Assembly: GCA_013139905.1 (NCBI GenBank)
Contig: WSZW01000117.1
Location: 1 to 6,434, forward strand
Direction of reading: 5' to 3'
DNA length: 6,434 nt
Source of the DNA: an archaeon
GTDB lineage: Archaea > EX4484-52 > B79-G9
Shown: positions 1-6,045 of the stretch, piece by piece
How the letters are laid out: the number at the start of each line of letters is the position of its first letter
How positions within the stretch are numbered: the first letter of the stretch is position 1
Program-made: the position numbers and the translations under genes
The notes under the pieces: model-generated
Databases searched by the model: none
Seen by the model: only the letters and a program-made list of their open reading frames with translations
Told to the model about the DNA's origin: nothing

Positions 1-1220
1 ATTTTTAAATCTAAATCTATTAGTACCACGGCATCCGGTGATGCATCCATAAGAGATTTATATAAATTTTTTGATTCTTTTGTCTTTTTAAAAAGAGCAG
101 CATTTTCTAATGCCGATGCCACTTGATTAGATATGGTATATAGCATATCTAATTCACAATGTGTAAAATTATGCTGATCTTTGTGTGCAAACACTAAAAC
201 ACCGCGAATAGAATCTCTTGTTTTTAATGGAAGTCCGATAAATGATTGTAATTTTTCTTTTTTTGCTATTAATCTTATAATTCGAGAATCATTTGAAGCA
301 TTTTCTTTTAGATGTATGATTTCTCCGGTTTTCGCTATTTTTCCAACAAGACCTTCACCAATTCGTAGTGAATTTTTTTTATATTCATCGATAAATTTTT
401 TAGATATGCCTTTAGATATAATAAGTTCTATTCGTGTTGTTTTTTTATTTATTAAATATATCATACCAGTAGAAATACGCAATAAATATAATACATCATT
501 TAAAACTTTTTGTAAAAATTTTTCTTTTTTAAATGATTTGGTTGCATCATATGAAATATTTTGCAATACAGAAAGCATTCGTGATGTTTCGTCTATTTGT
601 TCAATAAAATTATCAGTATCAATATTTTGTTTTTCAGTTATGTTTTCAATTAATTGTATTGCGCCACAAATACTATCGTTTTTATCTTTTATTGCATAAG
701 TATTTATTTTAACATCTATGTGCTTGTGTGTGTGAGTATTCATTATTGTTTTGAATGTTGTTGGTTTTCCTGTTTCAATAGTTTTTTTTATATGACAAAG
801 TGTATTTTCTAGATTATTTTGGCAATATTCACTACAACAAGACATATCGACAAATTTATTTGAATTATCACCAATCCATGAAGATAATGTTTTATTCATC
901 CATATGATTTTCTTGTCTTTATCTAAAATACGTACGCCTGTGTCTTCAAAAACATTAAATATATTCTGAATATTATTTTTTTCATCAGATGCATTTTTTT
1001 TTGTTAAAAGAGTAATAATTGGAGATTCGCTCAAAGTCCATATTTTAGCCATTCCGCGAACTTCGTGGGTTATTTGGCTTTCACTATTTAATATGTGGAG
1101 ATATTTTGTTATTGTTGTTCTATTATAGTTTAGTTTTCTTTGTATTTCTGATGCTGATGCGCCTTTATTTTTTGTTTTAAGAAAAGATAGAATATTTTCT
1201 TTAATTTTTTTTGAAATCAT
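1..1220 (-). CDS. Winged-HTH / PAS / GAF / PAS sensory regulator, 3' end outside the window
   Basis: The frame is open from an ATG at 1220 to the left edge, giving 406 codons without a stop; the C-terminus is missing. Residues 1-66 resemble a winged helix (KTKNKGASASEIQRKL, then RTTITKYLHIL as the likely recognition helix). Residues about 84-195 look like a PAS domain with clustered cysteines C128, C129, C133 and C142, followed by the typical ETGKP turn. Residues about 225-375 are a GAF domain (GEGLVGKIAKTGE, IGLPLKTRDSIRGVLVF, ISNQVASALENA). A second PAS begins near 385 (LMDASPDAVVLID). No membrane segment is seen, so it should be a cytosolic sensor of a small ligand or redox state. Archaeal proteins of this build often end in a histidine kinase, but that end is not visible. 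It may bind DNA directly through the winged helix. The domain calls are solid; the signal and output are unknown. Confidence 0.85.
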   Translation of the reverse strand, partial: MISKKIKENILSFLKTKNKGASASEIQRKLNYNRTTITKYLHILNSESQITHEVRGMAKIWTLSESPIITLLTKKNASDEKNNIQNIFNVFEDTGVRILDKDKKIIWMNKTLSSWIGDNSNKFVDMSCCSEYCQNNLENTLCHIKKTIETGKPTTFKTIMNTHTHKHIDVKINTYAIKDKNDSICGAIQLIENITEKQNIDTDNFIEQIDETSRMLSVLQNISYDATKSFKKEKFLQKVLNDVLYLLRISTGMIYLINKKTTRIELIISKGISKKFIDEYKKNSLRIGEGLVGKIAKTGEIIHLKENASNDSRIIRLIAKKEKLQSFIGLPLKTRDSIRGVLVFAHKDQHNFTHCELDMLYTISNQVASALENAALFKKTKESKNLYKSLMDASPDAVVLIDLDLK

Positions 1221-1273
1221 AGTAATTCAATAAAACCTAAAATTTGTTTTTTATGTATGTATAAATACATATG
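1221..1273 (-). promoter_or_regulatory. Promoter region of the PAS/GAF regulator with a 16-bp palindrome
   Basis: Upstream of the minus-strand start at 1220 there are two TATA-like options on that strand: TTTATACATA (centre near 1262) and CATAAAAAAC (near 1253). They would give leaders of about 16 or 7 bases. A perfect inverted repeat, TATGTAT-AA-ATACATA, covers 1256-1271 and overlaps the first TATA candidate. No Shine-Dalgarno sequence precedes the ATG. The overlap of dyad and TATA would suit a repressor site, possibly for the winged-helix protein itself; that is inference. Confidence 0.45.
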
Positions 1274-1452
1274 CGCGAACATTTATATTATTATTTTATT
1301 GATGAGCAATACAAATAATTTTTTTAAATTAAATAAATTATTTAGTTTTTTTTGCATAATTGAACAAAAAGTATATATATTTGAATAAACATTATATTAT
1401 TAGAAAAATAGTGAATATTTCAATTATTTTTACTATTTTAGACATATCATAT
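1274..1452. other. Extremely AT-rich non-coding stretch
   Basis: This part of the 368-base gap between the regulator and the U32 gene is almost entirely A and T. I find no convincing gene, tRNA or long repeat in it. Its main visible structure is a short dyad at its right end, ACATAT-C-ATATGT (1442-1454), which runs into the hairpin region that follows. Confidence 0.5.
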
Positions 1453-1541
1453 GTTTATATCCCACCGATATAACCTTCAGAGAATCTTGCTTGAGACAGG
1501 TTCAAAGGAAACTTTACCTGTCACAAGCATTAATTATTTTT
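1453..1541 (+). ncRNA. Candidate structured small RNA with two hairpins and a GAAA tetraloop
   Basis: This island is clearly richer in G and C than its surroundings. Hairpin 1 pairs TTATATC (1455-1461) with GATATAA (1467-1473) around the loop CCACC. Hairpin 2 pairs TGCTTG (1488-1493) with CAAGCA (1524-1529), has an A-A mismatch (1494/1523), then GACAGGT (1495-1501) with ACCTGTC (1516-1522), a TC bulge (1502-1503), AAAG (1504-1507) with CTTT (1512-1515), and a GAAA loop (1508-1511). That is 17 paired positions. A T-rich tract (1535-1541) follows on the plus strand. The GNRA loop and the T-tract both favour plus-strand transcription; read the other way the loop is TTTC. An alternative is that TTTATATC at 1454-1461 is the TATA box and the RNA starts near 1480-1487, making it about 60 bases long. 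I do not recognise the family; it does not match SRP RNA, RNase P, tRNA or a riboswitch I know. Confidence 0.5.
1535..1541 (+). terminator. T-rich tract after the GAAA hairpin
   Basis: ATTTTTA-like T-rich sequence begins six bases after the long hairpin closes at 1529. Archaeal transcription commonly stops at T-tracts without needing a hairpin, so this would be a plausible 3' end for the candidate small RNA. The tract is short and the surrounding DNA is AT-rich, so chance occurrence is possible. Confidence 0.35.
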
Positions 1542-1588
1542 AAAATACTAATTGATTAATTTATATTTTGTGATATTTTAGAATTAGT

Positions 1589-2791
1589 TTATTTATTTTT
1601 ATTTTTTACAACATAAATCCAGTCATTTTTTCTTGCTTTGTCGTTTAATTTAAGGCCGATTATGTCGCCTTTTTTTGCTGAATTTGTGGATTTTGTATTT
1701 AAATTTATAGATTCTGCGATTTGTTTTATGTATGTTGTTTTGCCTTCAACTATGATTTCATCGCCAATATTTAATTTATCTGTGAGTATTCGAACGGCGG
1801 CAACTTTGTTTTTTGGATAATAATTAGTAACAATTCCAATTTGTTTTCTTGTGTGTGTTGCTTGTGTGTTTGCAGAATCATAAGTAAATTCATTTTTGCC
1901 CGGTTTTGAGTAGTAGAATCCTGTTGAAAATCCTCGATTATATACACTTTTTAATTGTTTTAACCAATCATTTATTTTTTCTAAAGTGTATGTTTTGTTT
2001 AATACTGCATTAATTGCTTCTTTATAACATTTTCCTGTGGTTTCTACGTATCTTGCATCTCTTAGGCGGCCTTCAACCTTAAATGATGTTATACCTGCTT
2101 TAATTAATTCCGGTACGTGTTCTATCATGCATAGGTCTTTTGCGCTCATTAGATATTTTCCTTCGCATACAATCTCATTATTTTCTTCGTTTTTTAGTGT
2201 CCAGTTTTGTCTGCATGGCTGTAAACAATCACCGCAGTTGGCGCTTTTGCCATAAAGATAACTTGATAGATAACATCGTCCTGAAATGCTTACACACATC
2301 GCTCCGTGGATAAAGGTTTCAATTTCTATGTCTGTTTCTTTTTTTATTTTTTTGATGTCTGCTAAACTGCATTCACGTGCTAAAACGATACGTTTAGCGC
2401 CTAGATTTTTGTACATAGTGGCGGTTTTTGAATTTGAAATGTTTGCTTGAGTTGAAATGTGAATTGGTAAGTTTCTTTTTTTTGCTGCTTCAATTACGGC
2501 CCAATCCCAACAAATAATAGCGTCAATTTTTGCTTTTTTTGCGGCGTTTAAGACTTTTTCTAAGGTTTTTATGTCTTTTTGATAGATTACGACGTTTATT
2601 GTAAGATATGCTTTTATTTTGTTTTTATGGCAGATATCAACGACTTTTTTTATATCATTTAATGTGAAATTTCCAGCTCTTGCACGCATATTTAGATCTT
2701 TTGCCCCAAAATAAACTGCGTTGGCGTAATTAAGTGCAGATTTTAGATTGGGCCAACTTCTTACCGGGAGTAATAATTCTGGTCGTTTCAT
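1589..2791 (-). CDS. U32 family protein, probable iron-sulfur RNA hydroxylase type (annotated as peptidase U32)
   Basis: The 400-residue product is a complete U32 protein. The N-terminus (PELLLPVRSWPNLKSAL, AVYFGAKDLNMRARAGNF) starts the TIM-barrel-like domain. The family signature lies at 160-193: FIHGAMCVSISGRCYLSSYL, then SANCGDCLQPCRQ. SAKDLC (216-221) and FKVEGR (237-242) follow. A C-terminal beta domain starts near 311 (KQIGIVTNYY, LNIGDEIIVEG). Characterised bacterial relatives such as TrhP, RlhA and UbiU/UbiV hold a 4Fe-4S cluster on conserved cysteines and hydroxylate RNA or ubiquinone precursors, with prephenate needed for the RNA enzymes. Likely ligands here are C166, C173, C189 or C193, and C221, chosen by spacing. 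Peptidase activity is the older label. An RNA target is inferred, and which RNA cannot be told. The start has no ribosome site and a TATA-like box about 26 bases upstream, so the message is probably leaderless. Confidence 0.9.
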   Translation of the reverse strand: MKRPELLLPVRSWPNLKSALNYANAVYFGAKDLNMRARAGNFTLNDIKKVVDICHKNKIKAYLTINVVIYQKDIKTLEKVLNAAKKAKIDAIICWDWAVIEAAKKRNLPIHISTQANISNSKTATMYKNLGAKRIVLARECSLADIKKIKKETDIEIETFIHGAMCVSISGRCYLSSYLYGKSANCGDCLQPCRQNWTLKNEENNEIVCEGKYLMSAKDLCMIEHVPELIKAGITSFKVEGRLRDARYVETTGKCYKEAINAVLNKTYTLEKINDWLKQLKSVYNRGFSTGFYYSKPGKNEFTYDSANTQATHTRKQIGIVTNYYPKNKVAAVRILTDKLNIGDEIIVEGKTTYIKQIAESINLNTKSTNSAKKGDIIGLKLNDKARKNDWIYVVKNKNK

Positions 2792-2903
2792 GAATTAAAT
2801 GTGGGTGGTTAATTTTTTTAAATTTGCGTAATTTTTGTTTTCTTGTACGATTGACGATTGATTAAACATTAAATTAATAAATAGCATTGTTAAAGTAACA
2901 ATT
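2792..2903. promoter_or_regulatory. Divergent promoter region between the U32 and flavoprotein genes
   Basis: This 112-base gap must serve both strands. On the minus strand, TTTAAAAAAATT (2811-2822) is centred about 26 bases before the U32 start at 2791. On the plus strand, TTAATAAATA (2874-2883) is centred about 26 bases before the flavoprotein ATG at 2904. Both distances match the usual archaeal TATA-to-start-site spacing, so both messages may begin at or within a base or two of the ATG. Neither start has a Shine-Dalgarno sequence. A tandem heptamer lies between the two boxes at 2847-2860. Confidence 0.6.
2847..2860. repeat. Tandem heptamer ACGATTG x2
   Basis: ACGATTG occurs twice back to back (2847-2853 and 2854-2860), about 14 bases upstream of the TATA-like box of the flavoprotein gene. 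A short direct repeat at this place could be an activator or BRE-adjacent element, but two copies of seven bases is weak evidence by itself. Confidence 0.35.
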
Positions 2904-3809
2904 ATGTTTGATGTAATTATAGTTGGCGCCGGACCTGCAGGAATTACTTGTGCGCTTAGAACAAAAGAATTGAATTTAAAACCGTTATTGCTTGATAGCG
3001 AAGTTATTGCAAATACTATTGTTAATTATTCTATTGGTAAAAAATTATTCGGAGTTCCCGGGTTTTACCAAGGAAATCCCAAAGATTTAGTTAATTTTTA
3101 TAAAAAAGATTTGAAACATGCAGATATTGATGTTCGTGAAGGTCAAAAAGTTGTATCTATTGTAAAAAAGGATGGTGTTTTTGAAGTTTGTTCTAAAACA
3201 GATAAATTCAAATCAAAATCTGTTGTTCTTGCTATTGGTGTTCAGGGAACTCCTCAAACGCTTGGAATTTTGGGTGAAGACAAAAAACACGTACATTATA
3301 AATTAGATGATCCTCAAAAATATGCAGGTAAGGATGTTGTTGTAGTTGGTGGCGGCGATACTTCAATTGAGGCTGCTATTGCACTTTCAAATGCTGGTGC
3401 TAATGTGATTATTTCTTATAGGCGAGATTCATTTTTTAGAGCAAAAGAGCTTAATGTTAAGCATTTGGATGACAGCGGTGCTATTATTAAATTTTCTACG
3501 AATTTGAGTGAAATTAAGAGTAAAAAAGTTCTTTTAAGACATTCAACGAATAATGTTTCCGAAATTAAGGCGGATTATGTTTTTGTACTTTTGGGCAATG
3601 TAAAAAATACGGCATTTTACAAGGAAATAGGTCTTGACCTTGATGATAAAGACCAAATTGTGTATGATTCTAAAACACGGGAATCAACAATACCCGGGCT
3701 TTTTGTTGCGGGAGATATTGCATCTTGTGAAAAACTTATTATGCCTGCGATGTGTCAAGGATTTAAAGTGGCTACTTCTGTTATGATGTATAAATCGAGA
3801 GTTAAGTAA
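2904..3809 (+). CDS. Thioredoxin reductase-fold FAD/NAD(P) oxidoreductase lacking the CxxC pair
   Basis: The 301-residue product has the two-dinucleotide-domain fold of low-molecular-weight thioredoxin reductases. The FAD-binding GAGPAG is at 8-13, the NAD(P)-binding VVGGGDTSIEAA at 147-158 with SYRRDSFFR (171-179) behind it, and the C-terminal FAD motif FVAGDIAS at 267-274. True thioredoxin reductases carry a CxxC disulfide just before or inside the NADPH domain. Here the only cysteines are C16, C96, C275 and C284, and none forms a CxxC. The linker HYKLDDPQKYAGKDVVVVGG instead resembles ferredoxin-NADP reductases of the YumC type and related disulfide-less flavoproteins. The likely reaction is NAD(P)H-linked electron transfer to or from a small carrier in the cytosol; the partner is unknown. 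SYRR after the dinucleotide site, with its arginines, is compatible with NADPH preference, which is inference. The start is supported by the GAGPAG position and a leaderless promoter. trxB would be a misleading name. Confidence 0.85.
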   Translation: MFDVIIVGAGPAGITCALRTKELNLKPLLLDSEVIANTIVNYSIGKKLFGVPGFYQGNPKDLVNFYKKDLKHADIDVREGQKVVSIVKKDGVFEVCSKTDKFKSKSVVLAIGVQGTPQTLGILGEDKKHVHYKLDDPQKYAGKDVVVVGGGDTSIEAAIALSNAGANVIISYRRDSFFRAKELNVKHLDDSGAIIKFSTNLSEIKSKKVLLRHSTNNVSEIKADYVFVLLGNVKNTAFYKEIGLDLDDKDQIVYDSKTRESTIPGLFVAGDIASCEKLIMPAMCQGFKVATSVMMYKSRVK

Positions 3810-3876
3810 ATTGTTTTCTATGTAGCTGTAAATTAAAAAATAATACGTTTTTTAATATTTACGGCTAAGTACTTAT
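3810..3876 (+). promoter_or_regulatory. Intergenic terminator/promoter with a 9-bp inverted repeat
   Basis: ATTAAAAAA (3832-3840) and TTTTTTAAT (3848-3856) form a perfect 9-bp inverted repeat around TAATACG. The T-run could end the upstream flavoprotein message, and the same sequence runs into TTTAATATTTA (3851-3861), a TATA-like box about 21-25 bases before the Nudix-like start at 3877. One short element may therefore both stop one gene and start the next. No Shine-Dalgarno sequence precedes the ATG. Confidence 0.45.
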
Positions 3877-4890
3877 ATGATTAATAATATTCCGTTAACT
3901 AAAATTATGCCTAAATTGAGCGATTTATATGATATTTGTTTAATCGAAGTATCTGATATAACGATACATAATGCCGGACCACATGGGCAAATTTGTGAAA
4001 TTACCCTTCCCGAAGAAACTCGTGTTGCGGTTAGTAATGGTGTTGTTGATTTAGGTAATGGATATGAGTCCACACCAAGAAAAGAATTAGAACAAAATAG
4101 AACTGAATGGTTTTATAAACAAATGAATGAATATCGAGAAACTGAAGAAACACAAATTGCAACTCAAGATAATCCTTTTCGTTTTTCTGCGGGTGGTGCT
4201 CTTGGTATTACAACGGATGGATATTTTGTATTTATTGAAAGAGACCAAGGTGCTCCGACATATAAAGGTTATCTTACTGCAGCTACCGGACTTTCAGAGA
4301 ATATGGATGCTATATATGACCCATCAAAAATTGTAGCCCATGAACTTCAAGAAGAATTAACGTTATTGGATGAAGATGGTAATATTTGTGTGTGGAAACA
4401 TGAGGGTATGTCTGATGAAGATTATGCACTTATGGAGGAATTAGCTAAATTACGCGCTGAAAAGACCGAGTTAGATTATTCTGGAATAATTCCCCATGAA
4501 GTAACTTCGATTGATATTGGTTCTGAAAATACGTATATATTGATAGTAAAAAATTCTAATGGTGATGAATTATCTAGAAATAAAGGAATTGTTAATTTTG
4601 ACCCGGCAACGTCTGGAATTGATTTTTTAAATATTGTTAAGTTGGATTTTTCTTATGAAGATGTAAAGTCCGGAAAATATCGTGTTGTTGATACCGAAAC
4701 ATTTGGCGGAAATAATAGAACTGAGAGAAATATTGTTTATGTTCATAAAGATGAATTATTAAATTCTTCAACTAAATCTATTAGTGGTATTGTATATAAT
4801 CATTGGACGGGTACAAAATCAAAAGAAAAAGAATTTGACCGAGAGATGTTTACACCCGTTGCAAATGAAATGATAAATGCTTATATGTAG
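3877..4890 (+). CDS. Nudix-like hydrolase domain protein, substrate unknown
   Basis: The middle of this 337-residue protein resembles a Nudix domain. FRFSAGGALGITTDGYFVFIER (101-122, shown by its key GG, TTDG and ER) looks like the first strands, YKGYLTAATG (129-138) precedes the helix, and HELQEELTLL (155-164) matches the REUXEEXGU core with R to H and G to T changes. E156, E159 and E160 would bind the metals. The G-to-core spacing is about three residues longer than in the classic box, and the upstream conserved glutamate is not obvious. The first 95 residues and the last 150 match no domain I recognise; no signal peptide or membrane segment is visible, and charge is acidic. Family members cleave nucleoside diphosphates linked to another moiety, such as NADH, ADP-ribose or caps, but I cannot pick one. 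The ATG lies 21-25 bases after a TATA-like box, consistent with a leaderless message. It is a single-gene unit between the flavoprotein and Trm1. Confidence 0.65.
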   Translation: MINNIPLTKIMPKLSDLYDICLIEVSDITIHNAGPHGQICEITLPEETRVAVSNGVVDLGNGYESTPRKELEQNRTEWFYKQMNEYRETEETQIATQDNPFRFSAGGALGITTDGYFVFIERDQGAPTYKGYLTAATGLSENMDAIYDPSKIVAHELQEELTLLDEDGNICVWKHEGMSDEDYALMEELAKLRAEKTELDYSGIIPHEVTSIDIGSENTYILIVKNSNGDELSRNKGIVNFDPATSGIDFLNIVKLDFSYEDVKSGKYRVVDTETFGGNNRTERNIVYVHKDELLNSSTKSISGIVYNHWTGTKSKEKEFDREMFTPVANEMINAYM

Positions 4891-4938
4891 ACATTTTCAT
4901 AATAAATACACCACACATTTATCAATATTTGTTCTAAT
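4891..4938 (+). promoter_or_regulatory. Promoter region of trm1
   Basis: ATAATAAATACA (4899-4910) is a TATA-like box about 34 bases before the ATG at 4939, which would leave a leader of roughly 8 bases. A weaker box, ATTTATCAAT (4918-4927), would place the start site near 4948, where a second in-frame ATG lies. No Shine-Dalgarno sequence is present, so the sequence does not decide between the two starts. Confidence 0.45.
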
Positions 4939-6045
4939 ATGAGAATTATGTATAAAATAGTTACTGAGGGTGCTGCGAAAATCAAGGCATTTTTTGGCGA
5001 TATTACCAAGAAAGATGAAGTATTCTACAATCCTAAAATGAAGATGAATAGAGATATTTCGGTTATTGCGCTTAATGTGTTTCAGGAAACCAGGGAGCGC
5101 GATATTGTTGTTGGTGATATGCTTGCAGCGACCGGGATTCGTGGGATTCGCTATGCTTTGGAATGCAAGAATATTAAATCCGTAATTTTTAATGACTTAA
5201 ACCCGAATGCGATTAAGGTGATTGAGGAGAATATCGCTCTTAATGGCATAAAAAATACTACTGTTTTGTCGCTTGATGTGTGCGAGGCGCTTTCAAAATA
5301 CAAGTTTTTGATTGATTATGTTGATATTGACCCATTTGGATCCCCCATTCAGTTTTTAGACAGTGCGGCTCGCGCTGTTTCAAATAAAGGATTGCTTGGT
5401 ATTACTGCAACGGATACTGCTCCGTTATCGGGTACTTATCCCAGGGCTGCTCTTCGAAAATATGGCGCTGTTGCGCTTCGCGAAGATATAAAGCACGAAG
5501 TTGGAATTAGGATACTTATTGCTAATATTGCGCGGGAATGCGCTAAATATGATAAGGGATATACACCGGTTCTTTCATATTTTCATGAGCATTATTTTAG
5601 GGTTTTTGGAACTATTAAAAAAACACGTTCTGCTGCGGAGTTAAATATCAAAAATATTGGATATGTTGCATATTGCAAGAAATGCGGATTTCGAGAGCTT
5701 ACGAAAGAAAAAATTACTTTATGTGCTTGTGGTTCTGATTTGATTAATGCCGGACCGTTGTGGATTGGACCGATTTTTGATGCTGATTTTTGTAAGCGCG
5801 CGTTAGATATGGCTCAAAGTGATGAGTCTAAAAAACTGCTTTCTTTGGTTTTTTCTGAGTCTTCTTCGAATTGTCTTTTTTATGATGTTCATTATTTGTC
5901 TAAAATTAAGAAGAAACCTGCTCCAAAGATGGATATTTTGTTGGAAAAATTGACTAAGAAAGGATATTTTGTTTCTAAAACTCATTTTACGCCAACGGGG
6001 ATTCGAACCAACGCGCCGCTAGATGTTTTGATGGGGCTGTTTTGA
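4939..6045 (+). CDS. trm1: tRNA (guanine26-N2)-dimethyltransferase Trm1
   Basis: This SAM-dependent enzyme makes N2-methyl- and N2,N2-dimethylguanosine at position 26 of tRNA, between the D and anticodon arms. The 368-residue length fits archaeal Trm1. After an N-terminal EGAAKIKAF segment come FYNPKMKMNRDISV (29-42), the SAM motif around D60 with AATGIRGIRYALE (63-75), the acidic NDLNPNAI (85-92), and the catalytic DIDPFGSP (129-136) with ITATDTAPLSGTYP (155-168) behind it. The C-terminal domain shows a likely zinc site, C246, C249, C262 and C264, then AGPLWIGPIFD (271-281). The end, THFTPTGIRTNAP (348-360), is also typical of the family. The start could be the ATG at 4939 or the one at 4948 (residue 4); both keep the conserved N-terminus. 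All expected key residues are present. A probable own promoter lies upstream, so it need not be co-transcribed with the Nudix-like gene. Confidence 0.96.
   Translation: MRIMYKIVTEGAAKIKAFFGDITKKDEVFYNPKMKMNRDISVIALNVFQETRERDIVVGDMLAATGIRGIRYALECKNIKSVIFNDLNPNAIKVIEENIALNGIKNTTVLSLDVCEALSKYKFLIDYVDIDPFGSPIQFLDSAARAVSNKGLLGITATDTAPLSGTYPRAALRKYGAVALREDIKHEVGIRILIANIARECAKYDKGYTPVLSYFHEHYFRVFGTIKKTRSAAELNIKNIGYVAYCKKCGFRELTKEKITLCACGSDLINAGPLWIGPIFDADFCKRALDMAQSDESKKLLSLVFSESSSNCLFYDVHYLSKIKKKPAPKMDILLEKLTKKGYFVSKTHFTPTGIRTNAPLDVLMGLF

Noticed and set aside
181..699. A 172-codon open frame on the plus strand
   Set aside because: It lies opposite the PAS/GAF regulator, whose minus-strand translation shows clear GAF motifs. 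The plus-strand product is a low-complexity F/S/I-rich protein typical of an antisense shadow in AT-rich DNA.
1302..1388. A 28-codon micro-ORF in the intergenic gap
   Set aside because: It is short, rich in F, N and K as expected from random AT-rich sequence, and its nearest TATA-like box is at the wrong distance. Nothing supports translation.
1498..1519. GGTTCAAAG resembling a tRNA T-loop
   Set aside because: The flanking pairs form a long hairpin with a GAAA loop instead of a 7-base T-loop, and no D arm, anticodon arm or acceptor stem can be found around it.
1453..1530. A minus-strand riboswitch for the PAS/GAF regulator
   Set aside because: On that strand the terminal loop becomes TTTC rather than a stable tetraloop, it lies over 200 bases from the start codon, a nearer promoter exists, and no known aptamer core is seen.
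1638..2255. Two short plus-strand frames (1638-1820 and 2037-2255)
   Set aside because: Both are antisense to the U32 gene and show no domain or promoter of their own.
3873..4336. A minus-strand frame at 3873-4073 and a plus-strand frame at 4127-4336
   Set aside because: Both overlap the Nudix-like gene in other frames; that gene's frame carries the recognisable motif and the promoter spacing.
5803..5985. A 60-codon minus-strand frame
   Set aside because: It is antisense to the C-terminal part of Trm1, which is conserved in its own frame.
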